From NCBI RefSeq assembly GCF_003991425.1, contig NZ_CP034346.1:2145501-2209500 (forward strand): 64,000 bases of DNA, written 5' to 3'. The DNA comes from Paenibacillus lutimineralis. Its GTDB lineage: Bacteria > Bacillota > Bacilli > Paenibacillales > Paenibacillaceae. This document shows positions 34,641 to 42,945 of the stretch, piece after piece. The position numbers were made by a program, and so were the translations under genes. The notes below the pieces were generated by a model. That model saw only the letters and a list, made by a program, of their open reading frames with translations, did no database searches and was not told the origin of the DNA. How positions within the stretch are numbered: the first letter of the stretch is position 1; each line of letters opens with the position of its first letter.

Positions 34641-35012
34641 ATGGAAAGTATTCCGCATATCATGAGTCTAAAACAAACAGCTAAATTCTTGGGCATAAGT
34701 GAACCTACCTTAAAACGCCGAATAAATGCCAAGCAAATAAGAGCATATAAAGACGGAGGTTACTGGAAGATAAAAAGAGAATGGGTTGAGGAATATCAGA
34801 ACAATTTAATTAAAGAACAAGAGCCAATCCCCAAAATACATATCAACCAGTTCTCACAAGAAACACAGGTCTTCATACATCAACTTATTGCAAATGCGAT
34901 TAAAAGGGCCATAAAAAACGGGACTTATAAGGGGGATCAAACGGAAGGTGAAGATGGTGAGGAAATACCGGAAACAATTAAGAGTGGTTGCACATTACAT
35001 GAAGGACGGTGA
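34641..35012 (+). CDS. HTH_17 (excisionase/MerR-like) DNA-binding protein
   Basis: 123 residues. HTH: SLKQTAKFLGISEPTLKRRI then NAKQIRAYKDGGYWKIKREW, followed by an acidic C-terminal tail. GGAG 8 nt before the ATG at 34641. Probably a regulator or a second directionality factor at the right end of the element. Confidence 0.68.
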   Translation: MESIPHIMSLKQTAKFLGISEPTLKRRINAKQIRAYKDGGYWKIKREWVEEYQNNLIKEQEPIPKIHINQFSQETQVFIHQLIANAIKRAIKNGTYKGDQTEGEDGEEIPETIKSGCTLHEGR

Positions 35013-35112
35013 CAAGAGGGTGTTGATTGACCCATATAAAACCGATTTGCCCGATCGATGTAAACTAGCCATCACTGAAATAATAACCGGAAAGAAGTAT
35101 GAATTGATGTGA
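34954..35112 (+). CDS. Small basic protein overlapping the HTH gene
   Basis: 52 residues from ATG (or the next codon, GTG), overlapping the previous gene by 59 bp in another frame. It reads VRKYRKQLRVVAHYMKDGDK then RVLIDPYKTDLPDRCKLAIT. A GGAAGGTG site precedes it. No family recognised; the overlap lowers confidence. Confidence 0.42.
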   Translation: MVRKYRKQLRVVAHYMKDGDKRVLIDPYKTDLPDRCKLAITEIITGKKYELM

Positions 35113-35129
35113 GTTGTATTTGACATTTA

Positions 35130-35174
35130 AAGTCGGCACTTATGAATATTTATCATAAGCTATCGGCTTTTTTT
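35130..35174 (+). terminator. Terminator at the right end of the element
   Basis: AAGTCG...CTTATGA/TCATAAG...CGGCTT stem followed by T7, just before the right arm repeat. Confidence 0.72.
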
Positions 35175-35192
35175 GCGTCAATTTTGCGTCAA
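35169..35192. repeat. Integrase arm-type repeat, right
   Basis: 24 bp identical to 22992-23015, same orientation, 72 bp inside attR. Confidence 0.75.
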
Positions 35193-35222
35193 CTCATTTG
35201 TTTTGTGATTAAATCACAATGG

Positions 35223-35258
35223 ATAAAAATAAAAGAAGCCTTATGTATCAAGGCTTCT
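35223..35258 (-). terminator. Element-supplied terminator for tRNA-Val
   Basis: AGAAGCCTT/AAGGCTTCT hairpin, followed leftward by TTTTATTTTTAT, immediately downstream of the tRNA-Val 3' end. It replaces the host terminator now stranded beyond attL. Confidence 0.8.
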
Positions 35259-35263
35259 CAGCA

Positions 35264-35306
35264 ATGATCTGTAGTGGGCTCGAACCACTGACCCCTACCC
35301 TGTCAA
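35264..35306. repeat. attR (43-bp core repeat)
   Basis: Identical to 22836-22878 and part of the intact tRNA-Val gene, so the tRNA is regenerated on this side. Confidence 0.92.
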
Positions 35307-35337
35307 GATAGTGCTCTCCCAGCTGAGCTAACAGATC
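35265..35337 (-). tRNA. tRNA-Val (GAC)
   Basis: 73-nt cloverleaf on the minus strand: acceptor GATCTGT/ACAGATC, anticodon loop TTGACAG with GAC. The CCA is not encoded. Its 3' 42 nt are also present at 22837-22878. Integration target of the element. Confidence 0.93.
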
Positions 35338-35361
35338 AGAATATAAGTGAAGACAAAATTC

Positions 35362-35390
35362 ATCATATCAGGGAGAGCCAATTATGTCAA
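35362..35390 (-). promoter_or_regulatory. Sigma-A promoter of tRNA-Val
   Basis: Leftward TTGACA (35390-35385), 17 bp, TATGAT (35367-35362), 25 bp upstream of the tRNA. Host DNA, so the tRNA keeps its own promoter. Confidence 0.82.
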
Positions 35391-35518
35391 ACTTTTTTTA
35401 TACAAATCATGAAGAAAAGCTCTACATTTTCCAACTAGAATTAGTTAATCATTATACAATCTCCATTTATTGGAGATTATGAGGATATGACTATAATCCG
35501 AACGGGGGTAGACACAAA

Positions 35519-35740
35519 ATGAAATTCGATCAAACGCGGTTTAAGTTTCGTTGGAGTAAAGTACTTATGATGGTCATGTTGACCGTAACTATGCTGTTTA
35601 CTATAACGGGCTGCAGCCTGTCGACTAGCCAGAAGACGATGGATAGACAAGCCAAGGTTCCATGGTGGTCTAGCCCCTCTATATCTAACGGTGTCTACGC
35701 TCCAGCTGTCCAGAAAAAGGTATACTCCACGGAATCCTGA
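35519..35740 (+). CDS. Small putative lipoprotein
   Basis: 73 residues. Basic N-terminus, hydrophobic core (VLMMVMLTVTMLF) and lipobox ITGC, so Cys would be acylated and the rest displayed outside the membrane. The ~40-residue mature part has no recognised motif. A GGGGG-type site lies about 10 nt upstream. Confidence 0.6.
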   Translation: MKFDQTRFKFRWSKVLMMVMLTVTMLFTITGCSLSTSQKTMDRQAKVPWWSSPSISNGVYAPAVQKKVYSTES

Positions 35741-35751
35741 CTTGGAACTGC

Positions 35752-35859
35752 TTACTCATCTTCCCATTTACGGGAATACCCTTTCTTAGTGACATAGAAC
35801 ATCGGGACAATCAGAAGAACGGAAATGATAATTGCCGCACCAATCGTTAGTCCGTACAC
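35752..35859 (-). CDS. Short single-pass membrane protein, unknown
   Basis: 35 residues from GTG at 35859 with AGAAGGAG upstream: one hydrophobic helix (IGAAIIISVLLIVPMFYV) and a charged tail KKGYSRKWEDE. An ATG at 35904 in the same frame would give 50 residues but has no ribosome binding site. Tail-to-tail with the lipoprotein gene. Too short for a family call. Confidence 0.5.
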   Translation of the reverse strand: MYGLTIGAAIIISVLLIVPMFYVTKKGYSRKWEDE

Positions 35860-35986
35860 CGGTTTAACAGCTCCTTCTCTCCAAGTATTACCCCAACTAT
35901 ACATTAAAATAAAATTTTTGTATAATGATGCAAGTTTTTATTTTTAATGCGCAGTATATAGATTTATGAATATGGGAGGGATAGGA

Positions 35987-36436
35987 ATGGCTGCTGTAAT
36001 TGTACCTGTAAAGACAGAGGAACAGTTGGAAGAAGCGTGCAACATTCGAAAAGAGGTATTTGTGCAGGAGCAAAAGGTTCCGGAGGAACTCGAAATCGAT
36101 GAATATGATGTGATTGGACCGGACGCCCATCACATTCTTATCGAGGTTGATGGAAGGTATGCTGCCACAGGTCGTCTAATATACTACAAGGATAATGCGG
36201 CGAAAATGCAGCGGATCGCTGTCCGCAAAGACTTCCGTTCACAAGGCATTGGCAAGGTACTGCTGCTTGCTATGGAGGAGCTGGCTCGTGAGCTGGGATT
36301 GACGAAATCTGTGCTGGATGCACAGTGTCAGGCAGAGGCCTTCTACCAGAAGCTAGGCTATGTAACGACCTCCACGGAGACGTTCCTCGATGCTAATATA
36401 CCTCATGTCAGAATGGAGAAATCGCTGGAGCTCTAA
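35987..36436 (+). CDS. GNAT-family N-acetyltransferase (ElaA/YjcF-like)
   Basis: 149 residues. Acetyl-CoA motif A: MQRIAVRKDFRSQGIGKVLL; N-terminal CNIRKEVFVQEQKVPEE typical of the ElaA/YjcF branch. Cytoplasmic; the acceptor is unknown. GGGAGG 8 nt before ATG 35987 sets the start. Single gene. Confidence 0.85.
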   Translation: MAAVIVPVKTEEQLEEACNIRKEVFVQEQKVPEELEIDEYDVIGPDAHHILIEVDGRYAATGRLIYYKDNAAKMQRIAVRKDFRSQGIGKVLLLAMEELARELGLTKSVLDAQCQAEAFYQKLGYVTTSTETFLDANIPHVRMEKSLEL

Positions 36437-36506
36437 TTCTCATACATTCCGCAATTTGGGACAAACTATACACATCCCTCTCACGGGAGCCCTGTGAAGG
36501 GAAACA

Positions 36507-36770
36507 ATGAAGAGGAGATGTGATAGTCAGATGGAAATGAATACACGTGAGACCTTTATCGCAGTCCAGAAAAATGGAGACGGTGATCTTACCGCGTTCA
36601 AAACCTCCAGCGGCCGGGTTCTTGATTATGAGCAGGCTTTGCAGGAAGTGAAAGCCGGAGCTATTGCAGGGGTCAATGTATTCAAGGGAAGGGACGGAGA
36701 AATGTACATCCGTGGAGACGCGGATGGCGACCCGACCAACAATTTGGACGCATTGCCAAGGTTCGAATAA
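36507..36770 (+). CDS. DUF3892 domain protein
   Basis: 87 residues (79 if the ATG at 36531 is used, which better matches the domain start). DUF3892 features: FIAVQKNGDGDLTAFKTSSG and GAIAGVNVFKGRDG...IRGDADGDP. Function unknown. Followed by a hairpin, convergent with the MBL gene. Confidence 0.72.
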   Translation: MKRRCDSQMEMNTRETFIAVQKNGDGDLTAFKTSSGRVLDYEQALQEVKAGAIAGVNVFKGRDGEMYIRGDADGDPTNNLDALPRFE

Positions 36771-36795
36771 ATCAATTTCCACGATGTAACGTTGA

Positions 36796-36822
36796 CAGCC
36801 GCAGGCACCTTGCCTGCGGCTG
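36796..36822. terminator. Convergent terminator
   Basis: AGCCGCAGGCA/TGCCTGCGGCT 11-bp stem with 3-nt loop; short T-tract. Confidence 0.65.
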
Positions 36823-36829
36823 CTTATAT

Positions 36830-37564
36830 TTATAATGAATAGATCTCATGTTGACGTAAGAATTGCATTGGACCTGTTTTGCCAATGTAGTTCTCCATAT
36901 CATCCGCATAATGCATCAGATACATCATTTGCTGAATGTCCTCAGGCAGGCTGCGCAGTTCATCCAGTGTCGTATGCACCGCCCCAGGCGAGATAAACTG
37001 TACTTCATGCAGAATGGTACGGCAGCCCCGCTCGCGAACAAGCTTCATTAATAACTCAGGTTGGAAGGTCATATCCGCACTATAGAAAACCTCTTGATTG
37101 ATGTATAGCGAATAACTATCTTTTCCGGGGATGTGTGGAGTTTGAATTAATTCAACAGTGAGATTTGGTGACAGAGAATACGGAATTCCTTCTTTCAACG
37201 TATGAACCTCAAAGGCATCCTCCAGCGAAGAGATTCCTTCCTGAGTTAATCCACCTTTGAGTGTATTTTCCCATAGTGGTTGGACTAGCTTCTCACTAAT
37301 ATATAGGACCGGCTTACGCCCGTATTGAAATTTCATCCGGAAGGCGAATTCCTCCAGGCCACCGACATGATCTCCATGGATATGGGTGATTAGAATCGCA
37401 TCGATCTCATCTGGTGTCCTACCTATTTGATGCGAAGAGATGGGAGCGGTAATTCCGCAATCGATCAGCAGTGTGAAATTTTCAACACTGAGAAGCGCAT
37501 TATTGTTGAAATATTGCTTGGCAAAGGCACCGCCTGTTCCTAGCATTTGCAAGCTTAATGACAT
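36830..37564 (-). CDS. MBL-fold metal hydrolase, RNase Z-like branch
   Basis: 244 residues. Metal motif [10 protein letters not shown], then HIPG, SADMTF (bridging Asp) and MHYADDM. The N-terminus [20 protein letters not shown] resembles the RNase Z/AtsA-like subfamily, but the RNase Z exosite arm is absent. Substrate unknown; phosphodiester hydrolysis is possible. Confidence 0.8.
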   Translation of the reverse strand: MSLSLQMLGTGGAFAKQYFNNNALLSVENFTLLIDCGITAPISSHQIGRTPDEIDAILITHIHGDHVGGLEEFAFRMKFQYGRKPVLYISEKLVQPLWENTLKGGLTQEGISSLEDAFEVHTLKEGIPYSLSPNLTVELIQTPHIPGKDSYSLYINQEVFYSADMTFQPELLMKLVRERGCRTILHEVQFISPGAVHTTLDELRSLPEDIQQMMYLMHYADDMENYIGKTGPMQFLRQHEIYSL

Positions 37565-37736
37565 ATTTATTCACCTCTTCTTTTTGATGCTGCACTACGT
37601 ATTAATATATCATTTTCCAATGCTGGCCCGAAATTATTTCAAAAAAATAATAACCTTTCATGAAAACAGCGCAACTTGGTTCAATATTTGGAGTATAAAT
37701 TTACATCAACATGAATCTTATGGAGGGGTATCATTT

Positions 37737-38297
37737 ATGAAATGGAGAAGAGTTGCAATACTCGTTACTATATTCTCCCTGATGGGAGGTTCACTGCTAT
37801 TCGCTGACTCGGCTTCCCAGAAAGTCCGTCTGCTGATGAATGGCCGAGAGCTTGATGATGGCAGTTATATCATTGATGGGAAGACGTATATTCCTGTTCG
37901 TGAACTTGAAGGGTTGATTTATTATGATGACTCTACGAAGACGGTATATTATTATAAACCGAATGTACATATCTCTCTGATCCAATCGTCCGATGGCAAA
38001 GTCTTCGGCGATATCAACAAGAGCGGGAAGCTGAAGTTCAATGTATTCACGCAGGTCGACAATTTAAAGACCGATATATCCGCAGTTAGGGTATCTATCA
38101 CTTCTCCAGACGGCAACACAACTGTAATTCAGACGAGTGATATTCCTAATAATAAGGATAATTTCTGGTTCCGGACTGAGGATTTCAACTATGATTTCAA
38201 GAATGCTGGGAAATATAAAATCGGCTTCTACATGAAACCAGCAGGTGGAGGGGATTTCACCTTAGTCTCAGAGAAGAACGTTAATGTGCTCAAATAA
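37737..38297 (+). CDS. Secreted stalk-domain (copper-amine-oxidase N-like) protein
   Basis: 186 residues. Signal peptide (RVAILVTIFSLMGGSLLFA|D), stalk domain (LLMNGRELDDGSYIIDGKTY then IPVRELEGLIYYDDSTK) and an Ig-like C-terminal part (VRVSITSPDGNTTVIQTSDI). GGAGGGG before ATG 37737; the frame open further upstream overlaps the divergent MBL gene and has no start signal. Envelope protein of unknown role. Confidence 0.75.
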   Translation: MKWRRVAILVTIFSLMGGSLLFADSASQKVRLLMNGRELDDGSYIIDGKTYIPVRELEGLIYYDDSTKTVYYYKPNVHISLIQSSDGKVFGDINKSGKLKFNVFTQVDNLKTDISAVRVSITSPDGNTTVIQTSDIPNNKDNFWFRTEDFNYDFKNAGKYKIGFYMKPAGGGDFTLVSEKNVNVLK

Positions 38298-38388
38298 CTA
38301 GCCCTAGTAATCTAAATTGACCTGTCCGTTGTAAAGTGTTACGATACCACAAGGTTGATAACTTTAAACTAAAAGCGAGGTATTTTGA

Positions 38389-38712
38389 ATGAGCGAGCAT
38401 AATCACGAGCACGGCGAAGCATGCGGTTGCGGACATGATCATGATCATGACCACGAGCATGAAGAGTTCGTGTTGACTCTAACGGATGAGAATGGAAATG
38501 ACGTGGACATGGTTCTCGTTGAGACATTTGACGTAGGCGAGAAGCTGTATGCATTGCTGCTTGAACGCAACAATCCGGGAGCCGACGGCATCATTCTACG
38601 CATGGAAGAAGAGAATGAAGAAATGGTGCTGTACAATATCGAGGACGAAGATGAGTGGAGTCAAGTAGAAGAAGCTTACAATCAGCTCGTATCCGAATTG
38701 GACGAAGCATAA
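38389..38712 (+). CDS. DUF1292 (YrzB-like) protein with a His-rich N-terminus
   Basis: 107 residues. The N-terminus (about 1-27) is a run of His, Asp and Glu with a CGCG pair, likely metal-binding. The rest is DUF1292: EFVLTLTDENGNDVDMVLVE ... YALLLERN ... ILRMEEE. Function unknown; in Bacillus the family member lies near alaS/yrrK. GCGAGG-type site. Confidence 0.8.
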   Translation: MSEHNHEHGEACGCGHDHDHDHEHEEFVLTLTDENGNDVDMVLVETFDVGEKLYALLLERNNPGADGIILRMEEENEEMVLYNIEDEDEWSQVEEAYNQLVSELDEA

Positions 38713-38728
38713 ATTTTTCGATAAATAA

Positions 38729-38772
38729 GAGTTGTCTTTGGCATTTATGTTGCCTGGGGCAGCTCTTTTTTT
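38729..38772 (+). terminator. Terminator of the DUF1292 gene
   Basis: GAGTTGTC-TTGGCA / TGCC-GGGCAGCTC stem followed by T7. Confidence 0.85.
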
Positions 38773-38775
38773 GAA

Positions 38776-38820
38776 TAAAAAAAGGACCTTGAAGACTGTA
38801 TATACAGCCTTCAAGTCCTG
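38776..38820 (-). terminator. Terminator of speA
   Basis: GGACTTGAAG-CTGTATATACAG-CTTCAAGGTCC stem; leftward product ends in T7. Confidence 0.85.
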
Positions 38821-38833
38821 TCTCAAGTTTTTA

Positions 38834-40309
38834 TTAGAAGATCGGATCAGCTTCGACAATAACTTTAACGTTCTTGATGTAACGGTCTTCAGGTCCTTTT
38901 ACAGGTAATCCGACCGAGACATGATCCTGAATATAATCGATATTGTCCTGGGAGATAACCTCACCAGGCAAGAGGATCGGAATTCCAGGAGGATAGACAT
39001 ATATGAATTCGGCAATAATTCGGCCAGCTGAATCCGCGAACGGAACCACCTCGGTATCAGCATAGAAGGCGTCACGAGGAATAAGCGATAATTGCGGAAT
39101 TTCCGGTATTTTAACGATCAGTTCGTTGGCGTTGCCTTCTTTATAATACAAACTGGACAGCTCTCGTAGAGCGGTTAGTAACGTATCCACTGTCTCCTGA
39201 TTATCTCCAGGCGTGATCAGACACAGAATATTGTACATATCGCTGAGCTCGACTTCGATCTTGTAATGTTCTCTGAGCCAGTTCTCCGTCTCGTAGCCGG
39301 TGATGCCCAAATGGCGGACATGAATCGTCACCTTGGTAGGATCGAGATCGTAGGTGGCTTCGCTGCCGAGGATTTCACGACCGAAGCTGTACAAGCCTTC
39401 AATGTCGTTCACGCTGCGGCGAACATAATCAGCTAATCGAATCGATTCCTCGGCCAATTCATGGCCATGAAGAGCCAGAGTTCTTCGCGCAGTGTCCAGT
39501 GAGGCCAGCAGCACGTAAGAAGTGGAGGTCGTCGTCAGCATACTCATAATCGTCTGGACACGCTGAGGATTCACATAGCCATTCTTCGTATTCAGATTGA
39601 GCACAGAGCTCTGCGTCATTGAACCGCCCAGCTTGTGAACGCTGGTTGCCGCCATATCCGCTCCAGCTTGCATCGCAGACATAGGCAGATTTTCATGGAA
39701 ATGAATATGAACGCCATGCGCTTCATCCACAAGTACAGGAACATGATAGCTATGAGCCAGGTCAACAATTTCCTTCAGATGAGCGCAGACCCCATAGTAG
39801 GTCGGATTGATAACCAATACCGCCTTGGCGTCAGGGTGCTTCTGCAGCGCTCTGCGTACCGAAGAGGTCGTAATTCCGTGATCGATTCCGAGATTGGCAT
39901 CCTGAGCCGGGGATACGAAGACAGGCTTCGCTCCGGAGAAAATAATCGCCGACATGATCGATTTATGGATGTTCCTTGGTACGATAATCTTATCCCCAGG
40001 AGAGCAAACAGACAAAATCATGGTCATGATAGCTCCACTGGTACCTTGCACCGAGAAAAAGGTATAATCCGCCCCAAAGGCATCGGCTGCAAGGTTTTGG
40101 GCTTCTTCAATTACGCCCGACGGCTGATGGAGGTCATCAAGCGGGGCGATATTGATCAAGTCAATAGACAGAGCATTATCGCCAATAAAATCATGAAACT
40201 CTTTATCCATACCCTGGCCTTTCTTATGTCCGGGAATATGGAATTGTACAGGGTTAGTGGCCGCGTGCTGCTTAAGTGCAGTAAATAACGGCGTACGTTG
40301 ATGATCCAT
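38834..40309 (-). CDS. speA: Arginine decarboxylase, PLP-dependent (fold type I)
   Basis: 491 residues, the length of Bacillus SpeA. PLP Lys in TSVHKLGGSMTQSS; DEAHGVHIHFHE; N-terminal PVQFHIPGHKKGQGMD; C-terminal Orn/Lys/Arg decarboxylase domain with VYPPGIPILLPGE. It converts arginine to agmatine for polyamine synthesis. Lysine decarboxylase paralogues (YaaO) are closely related, so specificity is probable, not proven. Divergent from the MFS gene, which starts 186 bp away. Confidence 0.85.
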   Translation of the reverse strand: MDHQRTPLFTALKQHAATNPVQFHIPGHKKGQGMDKEFHDFIGDNALSIDLINIAPLDDLHQPSGVIEEAQNLAADAFGADYTFFSVQGTSGAIMTMILSVCSPGDKIIVPRNIHKSIMSAIIFSGAKPVFVSPAQDANLGIDHGITTSSVRRALQKHPDAKAVLVINPTYYGVCAHLKEIVDLAHSYHVPVLVDEAHGVHIHFHENLPMSAMQAGADMAATSVHKLGGSMTQSSVLNLNTKNGYVNPQRVQTIMSMLTTTSTSYVLLASLDTARRTLALHGHELAEESIRLADYVRRSVNDIEGLYSFGREILGSEATYDLDPTKVTIHVRHLGITGYETENWLREHYKIEVELSDMYNILCLITPGDNQETVDTLLTALRELSSLYYKEGNANELIVKIPEIPQLSLIPRDAFYADTEVVPFADSAGRIIAEFIYVYPPGIPILLPGEVISQDNIDYIQDHVSVGLPVKGPEDRYIKNVKVIVEADPIF

Positions 40310-40494
40310 TTAGTCGTCTTCCGCCTTTCTTAAAAAATTAACAAGCTTGAGTATAGCAAAAAGCGACCGGAATGCAAGAAAAGATTCAGTCGTATGATGA
40401 ATTCTGTTGTTCTGCAGGTAAAAGGGAGCCAAAAAATGGGCAAACTGATATCAATGAAGAAGGGGAGATCATCTTCCCGGGGAGGGGTGAGCAG

Positions 40495-41745
40495 ATGAAA
40501 ATGACATCAAAGCTTGTTAACAAATCGTTGTTAACTCCGACCTTTGTGTGTCTGTGGATCATTATGTTTCTGGTCGAGTTCGTCAAAGGTTCTTTGCTGG
40601 TATCGGTGCTGCCGGTCTATATGGGAGATGTGCTGAAGCTTAGCGCTTTCCTGATCGGACTTTCCTTCTCGCTCCAGTATATCGGGGACAACCTGTTTCG
40701 AAGCCCGGCGGGCTGGCTTGTAGAACGGCTCGGGTTCCGTATGACGATGGCGGTTGGACTATTGATCACACTAGGAGCGGTGCTGATCCTCAGCTTCATT
40801 AAGACCGTAGGATTTATTGTGCTTGGCTGCGCACTGCTTGGCATTGGAACGGCGCCTTTATGGCCCTGTGTAATGATGGGGATCTCCGCAGTGACGAAGG
40901 AGAAGAAAAACTTCGGCACAGCGATGGGAGTCATCCAGATTTCCAGTCTTGGTGGAACAGGGCTTGGGCCGATTATTATTAACTTTCTCGTCAGTAAGTC
41001 TTATACGCTGGTATTCTGGTTCTTACTTGCCTGCATGGTCGTTGTTGTGATCATCTCACTATTCTTGCCCGGTAAAGGAAATAAGCAGGTGTACGCCGCA
41101 TCTAGAAGTGAGGGGCAGAAGGGCAGATTGCGCGCACTGCTGCAGAACATCCGTCATACGTTGCACCATATTCGGCATAATTTGAAGGTAAGTCCTTTTC
41201 TATACCCGGCGCTCTTCCTTCAGACATTTGCGATCGGGTTATTGACACCGGTTATAACTCTATATGTTAGAACAGAACTAGGGCTGTCACCTGAAGCCTA
41301 CAGCGCCATGTTAATAGCTGGTGGGGGGATTGCTGTCGCTGGATTAATTCCGGTCGGTAAATTAGTAGATCGTTACGGGACAAGATTGTTTCTAAACGTC
41401 GGCTTTGCCTCGGCCGCTATCTCGGTCTGCCTATTTGCGCTTACCCGCTCAATTCCAATCGTGTGGATTCTAGTTATCCTGATCGGGCTTAGCTATTCCT
41501 GCATTCTGCCAACCTGGGATACGATGCTGTCGCATTTGATTCCGGAGAGGGAGAAGGGGACGGTCTGGGGATTCTTCTTGACGATCCAGGGCTTCGGTAT
41601 GATTATCGGACCAATCGTCTCCGGGAAATTATGGGATTGGCTTGGTCCATCGGCCCCATTTCTGGCCAGTGGCTGTTCTATGGGCTTGCTGTTCTTCGTG
41701 CATCTCATCCTCTCCCGGCCAAGCTATCGTCTGAGTACCGAATAA
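40495..41745 (+). CDS. MFS transporter
   Basis: 416 residues with 12 predicted membrane helices and the loop 2-3 motif GWLVERLGFR; duplicated half motif GKLVDRYGTR after helix 8. Proton-coupled efflux or uptake of a small molecule; the substrate is unknown. The GGGGAGGGG site at 40479-40487 fixes the ATG at 40495 (the frame is open 40 codons further up without a site). Confidence 0.85.
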   Translation: MKMTSKLVNKSLLTPTFVCLWIIMFLVEFVKGSLLVSVLPVYMGDVLKLSAFLIGLSFSLQYIGDNLFRSPAGWLVERLGFRMTMAVGLLITLGAVLILSFIKTVGFIVLGCALLGIGTAPLWPCVMMGISAVTKEKKNFGTAMGVIQISSLGGTGLGPIIINFLVSKSYTLVFWFLLACMVVVVIISLFLPGKGNKQVYAASRSEGQKGRLRALLQNIRHTLHHIRHNLKVSPFLYPALFLQTFAIGLLTPVITLYVRTELGLSPEAYSAMLIAGGGIAVAGLIPVGKLVDRYGTRLFLNVGFASAAISVCLFALTRSIPIVWILVILIGLSYSCILPTWDTMLSHLIPEREKGTVWGFFLTIQGFGMIIGPIVSGKLWDWLGPSAPFLASGCSMGLLFFVHLILSRPSYRLSTE

Positions 41746-41816
41746 GTACGGAGGTGATAGGCGGATACCACCGATGGGTAGTCCGGGAGAAGGAGGACAG
41801 GCACAATGATATCTTT

Positions 41817-42446
41817 TTAAAAAGAGGCTTTGTACAGAGGCTGCAGGGTTGCAAAAGTCTCTTCGATCTTAGCAAGCAGCTTTTCGCCATCGAGCAGAAT
41901 GGGGTCATCGCGCTCAATTCGCAAACCGCACATCATTTCCGCCTTCTTGACGTTTTTGAGCCGCTCAGCCATCACCTTTAATTCAGTGGAATTGACTTCT
42001 GCATGTGGGGTTCCAACCGGATTGAAGTGATCCATGGACCAAAAGAAATGCTCAGGTACCATCTTCTTCACTTTGGCCGCATGCTTGTCCAGGAAATCGG
42101 CGAATACAAGCTTGTTTGGGCTCTCATAAATAACCGCAAAAATAATGAACAGATGCGTAGAGAACAGTCCTACTTCGAAATGCGGCAAAGCCTTATAACC
42201 GCGTTTGGCGCTTGCCAGGGCCACCCAGGTATCAATTGGCGGATTGACAGTCCGTCTAGCATGCTTGGCGACATGGGGGTACATCTCCTCTCCGCAAAGT
42301 GCGGACAGATAGGTGGACAGTGTCTGGCCCAGATCCTCCAGCTTCGGTCTGACCTGAGCGATAATCGCTTCCATTCTGCCCTCTAGGCCAGGTACTGTGA
42401 ATACATCGAAATCCTGCGCGGTGAAACCGTTGAAATTCGTCATCAT
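41817..42446 (-). CDS. yktB: DUF1054 protein, YktB family
   Basis: 209 residues. YktB/DUF1054: FNGFTAQDFDVFTVPGLEGR, HVAKHARRTVNPP, FEVGLFSTHLFIIFAVIYES, HFFWSMDHFNPVGTP. Structure known in Bacillus but function unknown. GGAGG before the first ATG pair. Converges with the MFS gene. Confidence 0.88.
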   Translation of the reverse strand: MMTNFNGFTAQDFDVFTVPGLEGRMEAIIAQVRPKLEDLGQTLSTYLSALCGEEMYPHVAKHARRTVNPPIDTWVALASAKRGYKALPHFEVGLFSTHLFIIFAVIYESPNKLVFADFLDKHAAKVKKMVPEHFFWSMDHFNPVGTPHAEVNSTELKVMAERLKNVKKAEMMCGLRIERDDPILLDGEKLLAKIEETFATLQPLYKASF

Positions 42447-42504
42447 GATTAACCTCCATATTCAGTGCTTCAATCAAGCACATCATGTCACAATTTAACT
42501 ATTC

Positions 42505-42682
42505 TAGAAGTAGTTCAAAAAGTCCGCTTTTGATCACGAAGTGAATCAAGGAGTAACTCGGCATCGAATCTTGAATTCAGCCCGGGTCTTCCGGTGCTCA
42601 CGTACCCCAAATGTACGCTCCGCTCCTCAGACCCTAGCTTCATCCAACCTTCTCGGTGCTGAAAACCGTACTTTTTGAACAC
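42505..42682 (+). repeat. Dispersed intergenic repeat, copy D
   Basis: Starts TAGAAGTAGTTCAAAAAGTCC, ends with GCTGAAAACCGTACTTTTTG and a short AT tail. Nearly the same as copy E over its full length (GGGTCTTCCGGTGCTCACGT, then TAGCTTCATCCAACCTTCTC). Upstream of yktB. Confidence 0.85.
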
Positions 42683-42945
42683 ATATTTTTTAGTATAGCA
42701 TAAACATTGTTATAGTTAGGTTGTACAGCTAATAGCGAAAATAGGCGTGATCTTGCCTGCCGGGCCTTTCCTGCCCTTTTGTCGCAGATCGGGCTTAGAG
42801 ATGGGGAAAATTAATCAATAATCCAAGTTCCGTTACATAATATGAAGTATAAGATAGGGTAAGCCGCAATCGGGAGATGAAGGTGAGAGCTAAATCCAGA
42901 CAGCATCGGCTTTTTAGCACTCACAAATGATGAGGAGGGAGTGCC
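42683..42945. other. Non-coding stretch before the 42.9-kb gene
   Basis: 263 bp with several GC-rich dyads (GCCTGCCGGGC region near 42756) but no assignable promoter, riboswitch or ORF. A leader RNA is possible but not supported. Confidence 0.4.

Larger units (their letters stand above)
22836..35306. mobile_element. 12.5-kb integrative element, candidate phage satellite, in tRNA-Val
   Basis: Bounded by 43-bp direct repeats of the 3' part of tRNA-Val. The integrase sits beside the left end, and a 24-bp integrase-arm repeat lies just inside each end. Order: int, HTH (xis-like), [117-bp IR, CI-type repressor, small ORF, Cro/XRE, Xis-like, primase-DUF3987, 117-bp IR], small ORFs, HK97-protease-like, coiled coil, small ORF, GC-rich cos-like block, His-rich tail-fibre-like, two Ntn hydrolases, stalk protein, HTH ORFs. 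Composition is AT-richer than the flanks. No capsid, portal, large terminase, lysis or conjugation gene is present, so it cannot be a full phage or ICE. Confidence 0.85.

Noticed and set aside
22836..35306. Complete prophage or ICE
   Set aside because: No capsid, portal, large terminase, holin/endolysin, relaxase or T4SS gene is present in the 12.5 kb.
35384..35482. Short rightward frame (32 codons) with GGGAG upstream, next to tRNA-Val
   Set aside because: It overlaps the strong leftward tRNA-Val promoter and codes for nothing recognisable.
42683..42945. Riboswitch or leader RNA
   Set aside because: Dyads are present but no conserved aptamer core could be matched.
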